Part shown: in pieces, positions 12,568 through 25,300 of the stretch | Numbering within the stretch: position 1 is the stretch's first letter | How the letters are laid out: the number at the start of each line of letters is the position of its first letter | Assembly: GCF_036850765.1 (NCBI RefSeq) | Contig: NC_089494.1 | Span: forward strand, 230,782,779 to 230,846,778 | Length of the DNA stretch: 64,000 nucleotides | Direction of reading: 5' to 3' | Source: Saccopteryx bilineata | Taxonomy: Eukaryota; Chordata; Mammalia; Chiroptera; Emballonuridae | Translations under genes and position numbers: made by a program | The notes under the pieces: generated by a model | Databases searched by the model: none | What the model saw: only the letters and a program-made list of their open reading frames with translations | What the model was told of the DNA's origin: nothing

Positions 12568-12973
12568 GCCCTGGCGGGTTGGCTCAGTGGTAGAGCGTCG
12601 GCCTGGCGTGCAGAAGTCCCTGGTTTGATTCCCGGCCAGGGCACACAGGAGAGGCGCCCATCTGCTTCTCCACCCCTCCCCCTCTCCTTCCTCTGTCTCT
12701 CTCTTCCCCTCCCGCAGCCGAGGCTCCATTGGAGCAAAGATGACCCGGGCACTGGAGTTAGCTCCTTGGCCTCTGCCCCAGGCGCTAGAGTGGTTCTGGT
12801 CGCGGCAGATCGACGCCCCGGAGGGGCAGAGCATCGCCCCCTGGTGGGCAGAGCGTCGCCCCCTGGAGGGTGTGCCGGGTGGATCCCAGTCGGGCGCATG
12901 CGGGAGTCTGTCTGACTGTCTCTCCCCGTTTCTAGCTTTGGAAAAATACAAAATAATAATAATAATAAAATAA
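12568..12973 (+). mobile_element. tRNA-derived SINE, family A, duplicated-box subtype
   Basis: Head gccctggcgggttggctcag through family body to an aat/aaat tail. Target duplication aataaaaagttt at 12556-12567 and 12974-12985. The segment reading cgccccctgg(t/a) gggc occurs twice in tandem (about 12836-12870), as in the copies at 35.5 and 45.3 kb. Confidence 0.93.
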
Positions 12974-12985
12974 AATAAAAAGTTT

Positions 12986-15900
12986 GAAGTCACATTTTTA
13001 TTTTGATTTTCACATTACCACAAATTATTTGCCTTCTACTTACACGATAAAGCACTTAGTGCAATTATAATTAAATGACTATTTGTAGAACTATTTATTC
13101 TCTCTCTCCTGTGATCGACTGTGTGTCCTGTGAATATTATTTTCAGTATCCGCATGCCATAGCTGTCCAGTCTTGAAAGTGTGCTTCCCTAATAGTTCTT
13201 GCGATGAACTGCCAGTTTTCAGTAGCTTCTTCCATCCTAGCCTCCTTGGGCACTCAGTCACATGTTTTTGGAGATCTCACCCTTCCTCCTCTGTTCGGTG
13301 GTTACTAGATGACAATATTATTTAGTAACTGCTGAAAACATCACCCTCTTTCCCAAAGCTTCTTTAAGAGCATTGGACTTGGGCGCAGCTCTTGACCATT
13401 CTGTACCTAGAACTTCAGAGTCACATTTTCCCCTTCCTATCTGCTCAGGCTCTCGGCTCAAAGCTCAGCCCATCTCTTAAGAAAGCTTATTTCTTCCTCT
13501 AGCTTTGCCGATTTGTTGTTTTGAAAATAACACTGAAGTATGTTTTTCAAACCATTCCACATCTCCTTGGACTTCCTGAATTAAACGGATTCTGTCAAGA
13601 CAGAATGTTCCATGCAAAGGCCTTTGGAATTGCCTTTTTAGCCTTGCCTTGGCAAACATTTTGAGTTGTGTTCCTACTTCACCTTAAAAAGATGGAATAA
13701 TTCACTATAATAAACCCACTCACTTTTTGTTTGTTTTGTTTTGTTTTGAAATAAAATCTGCCACCTTTCTCTGACTGAATCTATAAATTTGGTTTCTGAA
13801 ATCTACAGCCTGGGACTGAGGTTATTTAATAAACAAATCCAGAGTGAGTTGGGACCATGTGATGGAAGATGGCTGAAACTTGTGATTAAGCCCCATGCAG
13901 CTGATGTATCGGTCCCTCCACTTGTTTGTTTCTTTCCATGCCCTGAATACAGTTTAAAATAACAAGGATGGGGTTGGGGGCAGACCTTCTGCAGTCTCTA
14001 TCCTAGGGCTGGAACAAATGATCCAAACTGGACGTTCACCTCTACTCCCGCAGAGCCAAAGGATCTCAGGCGGTTAGTAGTTTTCAGGGAGCACATTTTG
14101 TTCTGTTCACCTCCAGGACCTACAACGGTTTGATCCTTCCTCCATCTCACCTGATACACTGGGCCAAGCCTCACATGTGTAGTTTGGGGGCAGAGGCTGC
14201 AGAGATTGTCTGGAGTCTAAAATCCTATGTGGACCACTCTTGGTACAGGTCCACCAAAGCTTAGAGCCCCATGTCCTGCCTGCTCAAGAAATAATCACTC
14301 GCTGTGCATTTCTCTCCCCTAAATACCACTTCTTACTCTTCCTGAGGTTTCCTGGTTCAGTGTGAAGGACTTAATCAATTAGGCCTCTTTGTTTGATGTT
14401 GACATTAAAATTCTGTGTTTTTTATGTGTCCATAAGGTTATGATCACAATGAAAAGACATAATGTTTGATCTAAACAACCGTGCCATCTCCCTGTGGGCA
14501 AAAGGCACGAACTCTCAGTGTATACTTGAAGGCCCAGTGTTAGACGAGGCCTGATGCCTGTAGAATGTGGAAGAAGTTTGCTAATTTAGGACCGCGCCTT
14601 GCACCAGAGCGCAGAGCCGACTGTGCCGTGTGTGTTCAACAGATGCTTGCTGAACCACTCAAGTGCTCTCCACCAGGAAAGGTGGTGCCCTGGGGGATAT
14701 TTGGAAATAACGGAGGACCTGTGTCATTGGTCACACTGCTTGGGTGGGGGGAGATTACTGCTGACATTTATTAGGTGGTGGCCAGCAATGCCAAATGCCC
14801 TGAAATATCTGAGAGACCTCAGTGAAAACCTGTCCGACTCAAAACGTCAGCTACGCTGCTTCCCTTGGTCTCCTTCCTCCCTTGGCAACACACACACACG
14901 CTTTGAGACCCAGGGGAATGAATGCTCAAAGAATACTGTTGCTTGGTGCAAAATAAAAATGTATATATCTCTTGAAATACAGCAATTGTGGGCTGACTGT
15001 GCCCTAGATTACACTGCCCTCACGGTGGACTTATTGTAGTCCTTTCTAAGTATCTGCATCACTGTGCTATCACAAGGCAGTGGAGTTACCCATGAGGTCG
15101 CATAGCTCCTTGGAGGTAGGTGTTCAACTCCCAAGGGACAGTCAGGGACTAAGTCTTTCTCCTCTTGATGTCCCTAGAAGGCAGCTGTGCTAGCAGAAGA
15201 GGTGCTAAATGAGCACAAGTAGAATAAGCCCAATTAGTGAGATTTTAACATGTAACATAGACATGTTTTGTAATGGAAATGCCAACATCAAACTTGTCTC
15301 TATTTTCCAAATAGTAGAATATCCAGAAAATGCAGTGAAACGTGATGAATGTTAAGTTCGAAATTCATCCTTTTGCTCCGGGTTTTCACAAAGAAATTGC
15401 TGTTATACCCAGCATATAAAATCCTTACTTGTACGGTTTTTGTTTTGGGAGGGTTTTTTTTACAGCAGGATTCCTTTCAGCAGGTAGGTTCAGTAGGTTA
15501 AATGTTTTCACCATCTGTTCATGTTTTACTTTGCATTGAGATGCCTGAAATGGATTGCTGTAGAGCATAAAATCCATTTTGTCTTGTACGCATTCCCTGA
15601 TTATTTTCAGCTGTAGGGAGTCAATATTTTAGTTCTTTATTCACTTTGCCAATCTGTTTCAGTTTTTGAAAGTCACAACATTTCCATTGTTGTTGGATCA
15701 GCGAATCAATTAGGTCTCTAAGATTTGCACAAATCCAACAGCTTCCTTAGTGCTACATGAAAAAGAAATTTGGCTCCATTTGGCAGTAGGTTAGGCTCCT
15801 CTGGATTTCGCCAGAGCTTCCTTAGAAATGTAGTAACTTACAATCAGGATGTGAGATCCAAAACGCTTTTATGAATAAATGTCCAATATTTAATTTCCTG

Positions 15901-18630
15901 AGGAAGGAATAACCCAACCCTCCTTTTCCCCCTCTGAGACTACATTATTTCTCAAGAATATACTGAAAAAATAACCATTCTGTTCAATATATGCAGATAG
16001 ATTTCTGATATTGTATCTGCAATAAAATAAATCTTTTATTACTTTAAGACTGTATCTGCCATAAAATGATAAGATTGACATGATTGGGATGGGGGAGGAG
16101 GGAAGTCATCTCAAGACAGGATGCCAGGTCTTACCTGTCGACCTTGTAATCTGGGTAGGGAGTCACCTGCTGATTCTTTCCAAGATCATCTCTGTGACTA
16201 TCACAGAAATATGACCTCCCTACCTTGCTCTCAAAAAAGTAGAATTTACCTTAGAAGGCTCTATTATTGCCTCTGAAGACATCTCCTCACTTGAATAAAA
16301 TTATCTTTCCTCTGGGGAGGCTAAATTGAGCAAACTCTGTGTTACGGAGTGTAAAGAAATCAGGACTGTTAGAACTTTCTGAACTTGAAAGAAGCATTGC
16401 TATTATTACTATGTTTTCTTTTCCTTTGCTTTACCAGTTTTATTTTTTTTGGGGGGGGAATATTTGTGGTTGGAGCAAGACATGTATTTTTTATCTCTTA
16501 TGTGCAGATGTGGAAACATGGATAGGACAGAGGGATGACTTTATAAGGTCACCTAGATTTTCAGTGGTGGGGACAATAGTGTTCAAGCTGCCTCTAAAAC
16601 ATTCCAATCTTTTCTCTCACATTTCAGACATCAGCTAAACAATGCTACCCTTGAAACAAACACTGAAGTGACCCAGTGGCTCAATATTGGAGTATTATTT
16701 TCATCTAGCCTTGACAAGAAAAATATTTTGTTGGTACTTAGCTTCCATATTGAACACCCACTCTGGGTTGTATAAATGTGAGACTTGGGGAAGGACTATC
16801 TGGTGCTGTTGTCGTTATGTTAATATTCAAAGGAGAAAATGGGGGCAGGGTTGGCTTGCAGAAGCATGTGTCCTGGTGTGAATCAAACAATTTCATTTTA
16901 AGAGAGTGCATGAGTTATTTGAACTTTGTATGCTTCAATTAAATGCCAGAAAATGGGATGAAAAGACTTACTGAAAACCAGACGCTTGTTCTTCATGCCT
17001 CTTGGGATATTAAAAAACCAACATCATAGCAGAAGACATTTCGGTTTGGTATAGTTCACTGACGCATGATTTTGGAGGCATTTTGCTTATTGGTAGCATG
17101 AGAGCTAATATTGTGGAGAATTGGCAGATGCCTGATTTGAGAAGTAAATCACTGATCTCTTACTGAATAAATCTACTTTTAATTCATGTAAGGGACTCTT
17201 TCACAGTTTACTGAACACAGAGAAGAAAACATCTAGCTTTGGAAGATTTCCTTCTTAAATAGAAGAAGACAATTGGTTTGTTTTTGCTCAGTAGATAGGG
17301 AGTGGGGGTGGGTTGGAGAAGCTCCATCTCTATTGAGATCCCATTTTGGATTGATAGTTGGGCAGGACAGCGTTCTAAGCCAAATATCTATTAGAATGTG
17401 GAGTCTGAGGGTCTGCGTGTTTTCAGGGCTCTGAGGACATGGACATGTGGCAGTGTCATATCCCCACAGAGGAATGCATTTGTAGTTTGTCACCTTCCTA
17501 CCTAGCGAACTAAGGTGCAAAATTAGCCTCAGACCACTACATAGGGTTGATTAGGGATCAGCTTTTCTTTTTAATTATTTTTAACATTGTAAGCAAATCT
17601 TTTGTTGTGGGATGGATGGTCATTGAATTCTGCCATAATTTTGCATATAATTCCATCCATTAAAATGTACACTCTCATTTTGGTTAAGAATACTTTAATA
17701 TTTTGACTTGGTCAAATCATAAACTTCAAAGCAACAAATAGAATTTTACTAAATCCACTGGATTAATATATAAATTAGGATAACCTTTGGGTAATAATAT
17801 TTGTGCACCTAAAATTAACACACTGTTGGTTAAGCATCCAAATCTATGATATGGTGTCACATTTTGAAGGTAGGGTTAGCCTTTCAATTTCAAATACTTG
17901 GTTAATCAGTAACAGTTTATATTCTACTTCAGGTTGGTCTGATCTTTGGTTGTAGTTTAAACAAATCTTAGTTGAAATAAAAACATCAGCATTGCTCTCT
18001 GTCTGATTCTGTACCTTAAGTGTAGCAAGCTGATGTTAACCTCTTTGTAGACCATATCTTTAGGTGAATATTATCACTTAACAGAGCTCTTATAGGTCAA
18101 CAATGGCATATGTTTAAGCAAAACTTTGGAATAGTCAGGGAATAGGTTATTTGTTGTTGTTAAGTAGGTTTTGGATGTATTAAATATGAACTTCAATCTC
18201 CTTTCTGTTTCAATCATTACTACTGAAAATGAGGGCTCTTACACTACCTACAGAGTACAAAGCAGAACGATGTCCATGTCTTTGAAAACTGATGATCAGG
18301 GCCAATACTTGCATGTCATCTTCAGGACAAAATATTCTAAGCTATAGAAATCGTGAAAGATGACACATTTTTCTGGCAATCTGTGTCAGAGATTGGAAGG
18401 GGAGCAGTGAGGGTCTGGGGGAACCAGACAGGAGATGACTGAAGTACAGAGAGGTTGTGGGGTCTCTAAGGCTTGGCAAGACGGCCCAGTGCAGCAACGG
18501 CCTGCATTTCCACCAACCTTATCTTTTATTGTTTGCTCCCTGTGAATCCCTGTGTGAAAACATTTTGGCTATCTCACTATATTTAGTCATTTGTAACTGA
18601 AAATTGCTAAACTGTAAATTACTAAGTTAT
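12986..18630. other. Mostly unique intronic DNA
   Basis: About 5.6 kb with few recognisable repeats. Short chance ORFs are present but none shows a protein family signature or splice context. A hAT-Charlie-like stretch is listed separately at 14.66-14.83 kb. Confidence 0.5.
14655..14832 (+). mobile_element. hAT-Charlie-type (MER58-like) remnant, tentative
   Basis: The run tgggggatatttggaaataa, gattactgctgacatttatt and ggccagcaatgccaaatgcc resembles the body of MER58/Charlie MITEs. Ends are not clear, so the family call is tentative. A 146-residue ORF crossing it is not a gene. Confidence 0.45.
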
Positions 18631-18645
18631 ACATTTTTTCTTCTG

Positions 18646-18735
18646 CCTCCCATCCAAGTACTAATCCAGCCTGACCCTGCTTAGCTTCTGAAATCAAACG
18701 AGATCGGGCATGTTCAGGGTGGTATGGCCGTAGTC
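18646..18735 (-). pseudogene. 5S rRNA retropseudogene, 3'-truncated and tailless
   Basis: On the - strand 90 nt align without gaps to 5S rRNA positions 1 to 90, with about ten substitutions; key blocks are ctacggccataccaccctga and gaagctaagcagggtc. The last roughly 31 nt of 5S are missing and there is no A-tail. The 10-bp duplication ttttcttctg flanks it directly (18636-18645 and 18736-18745). The last part of the internal promoter (box C) is cut, so it is not expected to be transcribed as 5S. Confidence 0.93.
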
Positions 18736-19740
18736 TTTTCTTCTGAATTTATCCTGATCGAAGACATAGAAGGCACTGGACTTCTGATTAGCAGGAGATA
18801 ATCCACTCTGACTAAACTGAGTTACAGTTAATTCTGGTCAAAAGTTAAGAAACTTGAGTTAGCTACATAGATTGTGTTTCAAGAAAATTTTCAAGGTTTT
18901 TTTCCTCCCTCCCATCAAACGTAAGTATATCAAAAACCCTAAACTTTTCTTATACATTTTTCTGGCCTTTAATTGTGAAGTATTTTGTTTATATACTTGA
19001 GATAATTCTGATCCTATTCTATACTTGGTACTGGGGGTAGGTGCCTAAGGGATAAAAATAATGTCCTGGGCACGTGGTACAGCTTTTTGTTGAATGAATT
19101 AAAAATAAACCTTTACCTCTTGAGATTACAGTTTAGTAATTTTAGTATGTACCATTATCACCATGAGCCAAAGTAGAAAAGGATAAAAAGCCATAGTTTT
19201 GTTAAAGTTGCTTCAATTGCAAGTGATAGAATAATATTCATATCGACAGTGAGTGGAGCTCAGAGGAAAGGGCTGTGTTTGCTGTTTAAAGGAGCACATC
19301 ACATGTGTGGGGCTGGCAATTAATGTCACTTGTGTGGGTGACACTGTGGTGAGAGAGTGAATGTGAGATTATAGCTTTCAGAAAGAGGAGTGACCGGAGA
19401 AGCAGGAGAAAGAGAAGTCAGAGGAAGAAAGTGCTGAAGAAGTTGAGGATGGCTAACTGAGAATCTGATCTCTCAGGTGATACTGGGATGTCATTACAAT
19501 GTCTGGAAAATGTCATTTGGCTATAGCAACATGGAGGGTGTTGGTAACCATAGCAAGAGCTGTTTTGGTGCAGTGACAGAAGTTCCAAATTGTAGTGGCC
19601 ATAAGAGTAAAAAGTAAATGAGGACATTTTGGACAATAAATATTATCTCTTAAGTATTTTGGATGAGAAAGAAGGAGAGAGGTAGGACAGTGACTAAAAT
19701 GGGATATAAGCTTTAAGGAAGGATAAAAAAGAAAGATAGG

Positions 19741-19874
19741 TCCTGGCTGGGTAGCCAGGTCCTGTTGGTTAGAGCATCGTCCTGAAACAACAAGGTTGCT
19801 GGTTCGATCCCTGATCAGGGCACATACAGGAAGCAACAACTAAATGTACAACTACATGGAAGAACAAATGAATG

Positions 19875-19907
<33 letters not shown>

Positions 19908-19922
19908 ATAATCAATAATAAA
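19741..19922 (+). mobile_element. Older tRNA-derived SINE, VES-type
   Basis: tRNA-like head with gttggttagagcatcgtcct, B-box ggttcgatccc, then atcagggcacatacaggaag and a (TC)n run at about 19,874-19,904, ending in an A-rich tail. Differs in body from families A to C. Confidence 0.8.
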
Positions 19923-19925
19923 AAA

Positions 19926-21027
19926 AGATAACCAGAGGAGACCTAAGCATGGTATAAAGCTGATAGCAGTGTCCTAGGTGAGAGAGAGAAAGGCTGTTAA
20001 ACAGTTGGCACTGGAAGTATATGATATAACTTGAAAGGACATTTGGGACTCAAGAGAGAGTTACACAGAGGTTGTAGTTCAAGCTCTGAAACTGTCAGAG
20101 GAGAAAATGCAAGGGGAGTCAGAAGTCCAAGAGAGAACCATGAGAAATACCTTCCTTAAGGGATCAGAAGAGCTGCTCATAGTGAGTGAATCAAATCACT
20201 TTTAACCCCATCTCAGACTCCTGCTAAAAAGTCACACGTGAAGCTAGCCATTTGCAATAAATAAATGAATTTCCAGACATCCTTTCTGGCAAGACATTGA
20301 ACTAAGCAAAATCGAAAGTATTTAAAGATGAGGACTTTATCTGAACCATCACTGCTGCCCCTCATCGTCCTCTCACGAGTGGCTGGGAGGCAGGGGCAGT
20401 GCGGACAGCCGAGAATGGCCTCAGGGACTGTCAGTGTTCAACTGGCCGGCAGGACACGCTCTTTTTTATTGTTCAACTTGTCGCTAAATACATGGTCAGT
20501 AACACTAAGACTTGCTGAATTATTAATGTCTGAAACTTATTTTATCCAGATTCGTGCAGATTTGGGTTAGGACTAATGAGACTAACAACAATGAAGTCTG
20601 GATAATGTCTTGTCTACACCTGCTAGCCAATATCTTACCACTCACAGTACTAGGCAGTCTTTGCTTCTAGCTCTTGGCCATGGTGAGTTCTTGCCATGGT
20701 TCTATGTGGCCTTCTGGAATAATACCAAATCGAAAAAAATGTTTGAAAAAAAAATTAAGAAGGACCATCAGTAAAAGTTCACGCTCTTCTGCAAAGCATG
20801 TCAGAAAGAGATGATCTGCTCTGCCCCGAACGCGGCTGTGCCATTACTTGTTCGTGTAGTTAGCGCGATTCGGTGACTAACCCTCGTCTCATGTTCTAGA
20901 GTCCATGTGGTAAAATCTCCCAGGAATGCCGCTGCTTTGAATGGACGGCTGCCCTCTACAATTTCATGCCATGTGTTGAGTTGCTTTGAAATATTATAAC
21001 CATATTCATATTTCTCTTTTACTTTAG
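19926..21027. other. Unique intron upstream of the transmembrane exon
   Basis: No recognisable repeat or gene. The last 20 bases form the pyrimidine-rich acceptor tract of the CORIN exon. Confidence 0.5.
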
Positions 21028-21172
21028 GTCTTGGGAGCCGATGAAGATGCTGTGGGTGGTGGCTGCTCCCAGCAGCTGACGACTGCTAACATTCTCCGTT
21101 TCCTGTTGCTGGTCCTGATTCCCTGTATCTGTGCGCTCATCGTCCTGCTGGTGATCCTGCTCTCCTTTGTTG
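21028..21172 (+). CDS. CORIN: CORIN exon: cytoplasmic tail end plus transmembrane helix
   Basis: Corin is a type II membrane serine protease that converts pro-ANP to active ANP on cardiomyocytes. This 145-nt exon follows a pyrimidine-rich acceptor (ttttactttag) and ends at a consensus gtgagt donor. Frame 1 gives 48 codons plus one base. It starts VLGADEDAVGGGCSQQL, which aligns with human corin from about residue 22 (recalled). It continues with about 27 hydrophobic residues containing LLLVLIPCICAL, nearly identical to the human transmembrane helix. It ends in phase 1, completing a Gly codon with the next exon. The human DDNN tail motif reads DEDA here. Identity is close to certain from this distinctive helix together with the downstream exon. 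It is probably coding exon 2; the starting methionine lies on an exon not seen here. No stops or frameshifts interrupt it. Confidence 0.95.
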
Positions 21173-22003
21173 GTGAGTGTTGTCGTTATTAAAGACAGGT
21201 GACATCAATATTAAAACTAGCATGATTTTGTAAGAGTGATTTCTACTTAGTACTCATGTAACCTAAAACATCAACTGAATAAGAGGGTTATCTGTTGACT
21301 GTCTAATGCAAATCTGTAATTTTAGCCACTGTAAGCACTCTCCTGTTATTATAAATATTATTGATATTAATTGATGGATTTATTAATTCAAAACATGTAA
21401 GGACTGATTACTAGGTAGCAGCAACTTTGAGAGTCCCCGAAAACTCAAGGATGTTTAGAATAGTCCTTCTTTCTCAGGAACTCACAGTTGAGCAGAAGAA
21501 ATGATTGTCACACAAGGCAATATGTGTTGATGATAGAGGTGTATACAAGGTGTTTGGGGGGCAGTCATAACGGCTTCATGGGGTACTAACATTTTAACTT
21601 TTGGAATAAAGTTAATAGAAATTCAGGTTAGAAGACAAATAGTACATGGGTCACATTTGGCTGAGAAAAAAGTAAATATAAAATTATAACTCCATGAAGC
21701 AGGGAGATGGACTTGGGAAACGGTGAAATTTTGGTAGTGGTAGGAAATGCATCTAAACTGATAAAGTACAAACGACAGAGAATTTTTCATGTTGTCCTAA
21801 GGGATTTGGGCTTTAGCACCTAGGTCCTTGGTTTTCAAACTCTATTCCATAGAACCAAGGTTCTGAGAAAAAGTCTCAAGAATTACAAATACAATCTCAA
21901 ACTAACTGTTACATATTAATTTTTAACAAAGTGGAGACAAGCAACCAAGTAATTTATGCTGAGAGATTCATTCATTTGTATTTGGATGTTGATATCTTTC
22001 TTT

Positions 22004-22391
22004 CTTTCTTTCTTTCTTTTTTAATTTTTTTTTTTCATTTTTCCAAAGCTGGAAACGGGGAGACAGACAGACTCCCGCATACGCCCGACTGGGATCCACC
22101 CGGCACGCCCACCAGGGGGCGATGCTCTGCCCCTCCGGGGCGTCGCTCTGTTGCGTCCAGAGCCATTCCAGCGCTTGAGGCAGAGGCCACAGAGCCATCC
22201 CCAGCGCCCGGGCCATCCTTGCTCCAATGGAGCCTCAGCTGCAGGAGGGGAAAAGAGAGACAGAAAGGAAGGAGAGGGGGAGGGGTGGAGAAGCAAATGG
22301 GCGCCTTTCCTGTGTGCCCTGGCTGGGAATCGAACCCGGGACTCCTGCACGCCAGGCCGACACTCTACCACTAAGCCAACCGGCCAGGGCC
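22004..22391 (-). mobile_element. tRNA-derived SINE, family A
   Basis: Reversed copy: poly-T/CTTT tail, agctggaaacggggagacag, body, and head ending aaccggccagggcc. Target duplication tgatatctttcttt at 21990-22003 and 22392-22405. ORFs on both strands are chance. Confidence 0.93.
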
Positions 22392-23827
22392 TGATATCTT
22401 TCTTTAAATGAGCAATATCCAAATTTAAAAGGTGAATTGTTGAGGAAAATACCCCCAAATTATAGCCATTGGTAACTACCCATTGCTATGAATCAGAATT
22501 TTTTGAACACATGCAATCAAATAAAATATAGAAATAATAGCAAGATGGTACAGATCTAATTGTGCTACCAATTATTTTGAAATTTTTTCTTATTGATCAG
22601 TTCATAAGTAATACATTTAGAATTATAAAGTAAATTAATATGGATAAATTTATAAATTGAATTAATCTCAATAAAACATAGCTCATGTCTATGCTTAAGA
22701 TTTAGGATATGATATAATATTTACTTGAAAATAATACTTATCTGCTACAAAAATGCTTGATAACACTGCTATGAATGGTGGCTGATCTTTTTAAGTGGGG
22801 AGAAATCTGATCATGTTTATAATATTTGCAAAAGACAGCAGACCTGGTCATGCTACAGAGGATTAGAGGCAGAAAGAGATGAAGGAAGAAACTCGTTTGG
22901 GGCTTTGGCTCTGGTCTAAGTAAAAGATGATAAAAGCCTGACTTAGGCATTTGGTGCATTAAAATAAACAGAAATCAAGAGCAATTGGTATGAGGGAGAA
23001 GTAGAAAGTAGTCAAGGTTGACCCCAGATTTCTGGCTCGGGCAGCCTGTTTAATTTTTGTTGATGTCAGTTCAGGTGGAGCATGCAGGTAGGTAGAGGGA
23101 AGGTTGGAAGCTTAGTTTAGACACGTTAAGTTAGAGATACTTGTGGGACAACCAAGTTAAATGCATTAAGTTGAGTAACTTCAGCTGTACAGGCTGGGCC
23201 AGGACATGGACAAATATAAGAACTCCAACACGTTGCCTTCCTAAGGGAATTTCAAGGGAAATTGTGACTATATATGTGTTTTTGGCTTCTGTGCTGACTG
23301 TAGACTTTTAAATCCCTCCCCACTGTGGCTGGTCTGAAGCCAGAGGCATCCAGAGGGAGGCTGAGACTAAGTCCTGACGGCGGTTGTGACCGTGGGCCTC
23401 AGTGGGGTTCAGCAGACGGAGATGAACGGGGAAGGAAGGGTGTATCCATTGAAAGCAGAGCCCTGGAGGGTGCTAGTATTTAAGGGGAAGACAAAGAAAT
23501 AGGAAGGAGAAGACATACTGAAAGAATGGTCAAAGAACTGGAAATGCTGGGTTTCCTGGAAGACAAGGAGGAGAGACGCATCCGAGGTCAGAGGTTGAAA
23601 GGAAAAATGCCTCAGCCCAAGAGGACTGCAGGTTTTTTACGGGGGTTGCGCTTGCCCTGCTCCCGAAACTCTCTCTCTACACTCTGCTCCTCTCCAGAGT
23701 GGCTGCTTCCGCCTCCTCTCCTGGCCCCCAGGACTGGCTTTCTGTATTTGTCCATTCATAGTCATTACCTCTGGGAAGCTCTGTCTGGGAGAAGCTCCCT
23801 CAGTCAGACCACTGTTATTATTTTTTC

Positions 23828-24060
23828 TTTTTTATTGAATTTATTGGGTGACATTGGTTAATAAAATTATATAAATTTCAAGTGTACAGTTCTATAATGC
23901 ATCATCAGTATGTTGTATTATGTGTCCATCAGCCCAAGTCAAGTCTCCTTCCACCACCATCTACCCCCTTAACCCTCTCCTACCTCCCCCACCCCCCTTC
24001 CCTCTGGTAATCCCCACACTGTTCCCTGTGTCATGAGGTTTTCTTCCCTCTAAATCCTTT
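23828..24060 (-). mobile_element. L1 3' end fragment
   Basis: ttgaatttattgggtgacat, tggttaataaaattatataa and aatttcaagtgtacagttct match an L1 3' UTR in reverse, followed by a C-rich polypyrimidine stretch (the L1 3' UTR G-rich tract on the other strand). Confidence 0.7.
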
Positions 24061-24297
24061 CACGGTTTTACCCAGCCCCCCAACCCCCGTCTCTTTGATG
24101 AACTCTCATTATCCTGTGCTCAGTGGCTCACACATACTGAAGACCATTTTCTTTCATTCTCAGGGTTGAATATAAGTTCGAAACACACACTGAAGTGTCT
24201 CAGTGCTTGGAGGCCTCTGAGCAGAAAAGGGATGTTATTAAAACACTGCTTGCTTTAAGTGGATTATTCCTTATTTATTTATTAAACGTTTAATCCT

Positions 24298-25215
24298 TTT
24301 TTTCTTTTTTACCACTTTATTGAAATATAAGTCACATACCATTCAACAGCTTTTAGTGTATTCTCAGATAAGTGGGTGTCACCACAGTCAATTTGGGAAC
24401 ATTTTCATTACCTCTGAAAGGAACTCTATGCCTTATTTTTTTTATTTTTTATTTTTCTGAAGTTGGAAACGGGAAGGCAGTCAGACAGACTCTGGCATGT
24501 GCCCGACCGGGATCCACCCGGCATGCCCACCAGGGGGTGATGCTCTGCCCATCTGGAGCATTGCTCTGTTGCAACCAGAGCCATTCTAGCGCCTGAGGCA
24601 GAGGCCATAGAGCCATCCTCAGTGCCCGGGCCAACCTTGCTCCAATGGAGCCTTGGCTGCGGGAGGGGAAGAGAGAGTAGAGAGGAAGGAGAGGGGGAGG
24701 GGTAGAGAAACAGATGGGTGCTTCTCCTGTGTGCCCTGGCCGGGAATCAAACCCGGGACTCCTGCACGCCAGACCAACGCTCTACCACTGAGCCAACTGG
24801 CCAGGGCCTCTATGCCTTTTTGCTATCACCCCTCCCCCTCCTTCCCTCTGCCCACCACTAAGTAGCCTCTAACCTACTTTCTGTCTCTCAAGATTTCCCT
24901 ACTCTGGACGTTTTGCATGACCATATGTGGTTTTTGTGACTGGCTTCTTTCACTTGGCATAACATTTTCAAGGCTTTTCACGGTATAGTATGTATTAGTA
25001 CTTCATTCCTGTTTATGGCTAAATAGTATTTCATTATGTAGATATACCACATTTGTTTATCTGTTTATCAATTGATGGGTATTTGAGTTGCATCTATCTT
25101 AGCTATTTTGATTCATGTTGCTATGAACATTCATGTACAAGTTTTTGTGTGGACGTATGTTTTCATTTGTCTTGGATTTATACTTGGTAGCTGAATTTTT
25201 TTTTCACTTACGTCT
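24298..25215 (-). mobile_element. Old L1 3' region, split by a SINE
   Basis: accactttattgaaatataa, cagataagtgggtgtcacca and, after the SINE, ttttgtgactggcttctttc, cacttggcataacattttca and gatgggtatttgagttgcat follow the classical L1 3' end in reverse. The SINE at 24435-24807 interrupts it. Confidence 0.8.
24435..24807 (-). mobile_element. tRNA-derived SINE, family A, inside an old L1
   Basis: Reversed family A copy from poly-T to head agccaactggccagggc. Perfect target duplication ctctatgcctt at 24424-24434 and 24808-24818. The surrounding old L1 continues across it. Confidence 0.95.
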
Positions 25216-25247
25216 GGAAATAGGAGGTGCACCAATTTGTAGACATT

Positions 25248-25300
25248 TTTTTTTCAGTTGCAGCTGACATGCAATATTATATTAATCTCAGGCTAGCTGT
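25248..25300 (-). mobile_element. Short L1 3' end fragment
   Basis: Poly-T then cagttgcagctgacatgcaa and tattatattaatctcaggct, a decayed L1 3' terminus. Truncated after about 50 bp. Confidence 0.45.

Larger units (their letters stand above)
1..21027 (+). other. CORIN: CORIN upstream intron (partial), presumed intron 1
   Basis: Sequence 5' of the transmembrane exon. I found no open stretch resembling the corin start exon, so this is taken as intron. It is repeat-dense from 1 to about 13 kb. From about 12,990 to 18,630 it is largely unique AT-rich DNA; apart from a hAT-Charlie-like stretch near 14.66-14.83 kb I see nothing recognisable there. A promoter could in principle lie inside, but nothing specific was seen. 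Confidence 0.7.

Noticed and set aside
14599..15039. 146-residue ORF as an exon or small gene
   Set aside because: Crosses a hAT-Charlie-like repeat; no recognisable domain or splice context.
18646..18735. Functional 5S rRNA gene
   Set aside because: Missing the last roughly 31 nt including part of the box C promoter, carrying several substitutions, and flanked by target duplications.
20328..20570. 80-residue ORF just upstream of the CORIN exon as the first coding exon
   Set aside because: No similarity to the corin N-terminus and no donor site in the right frame was evident.
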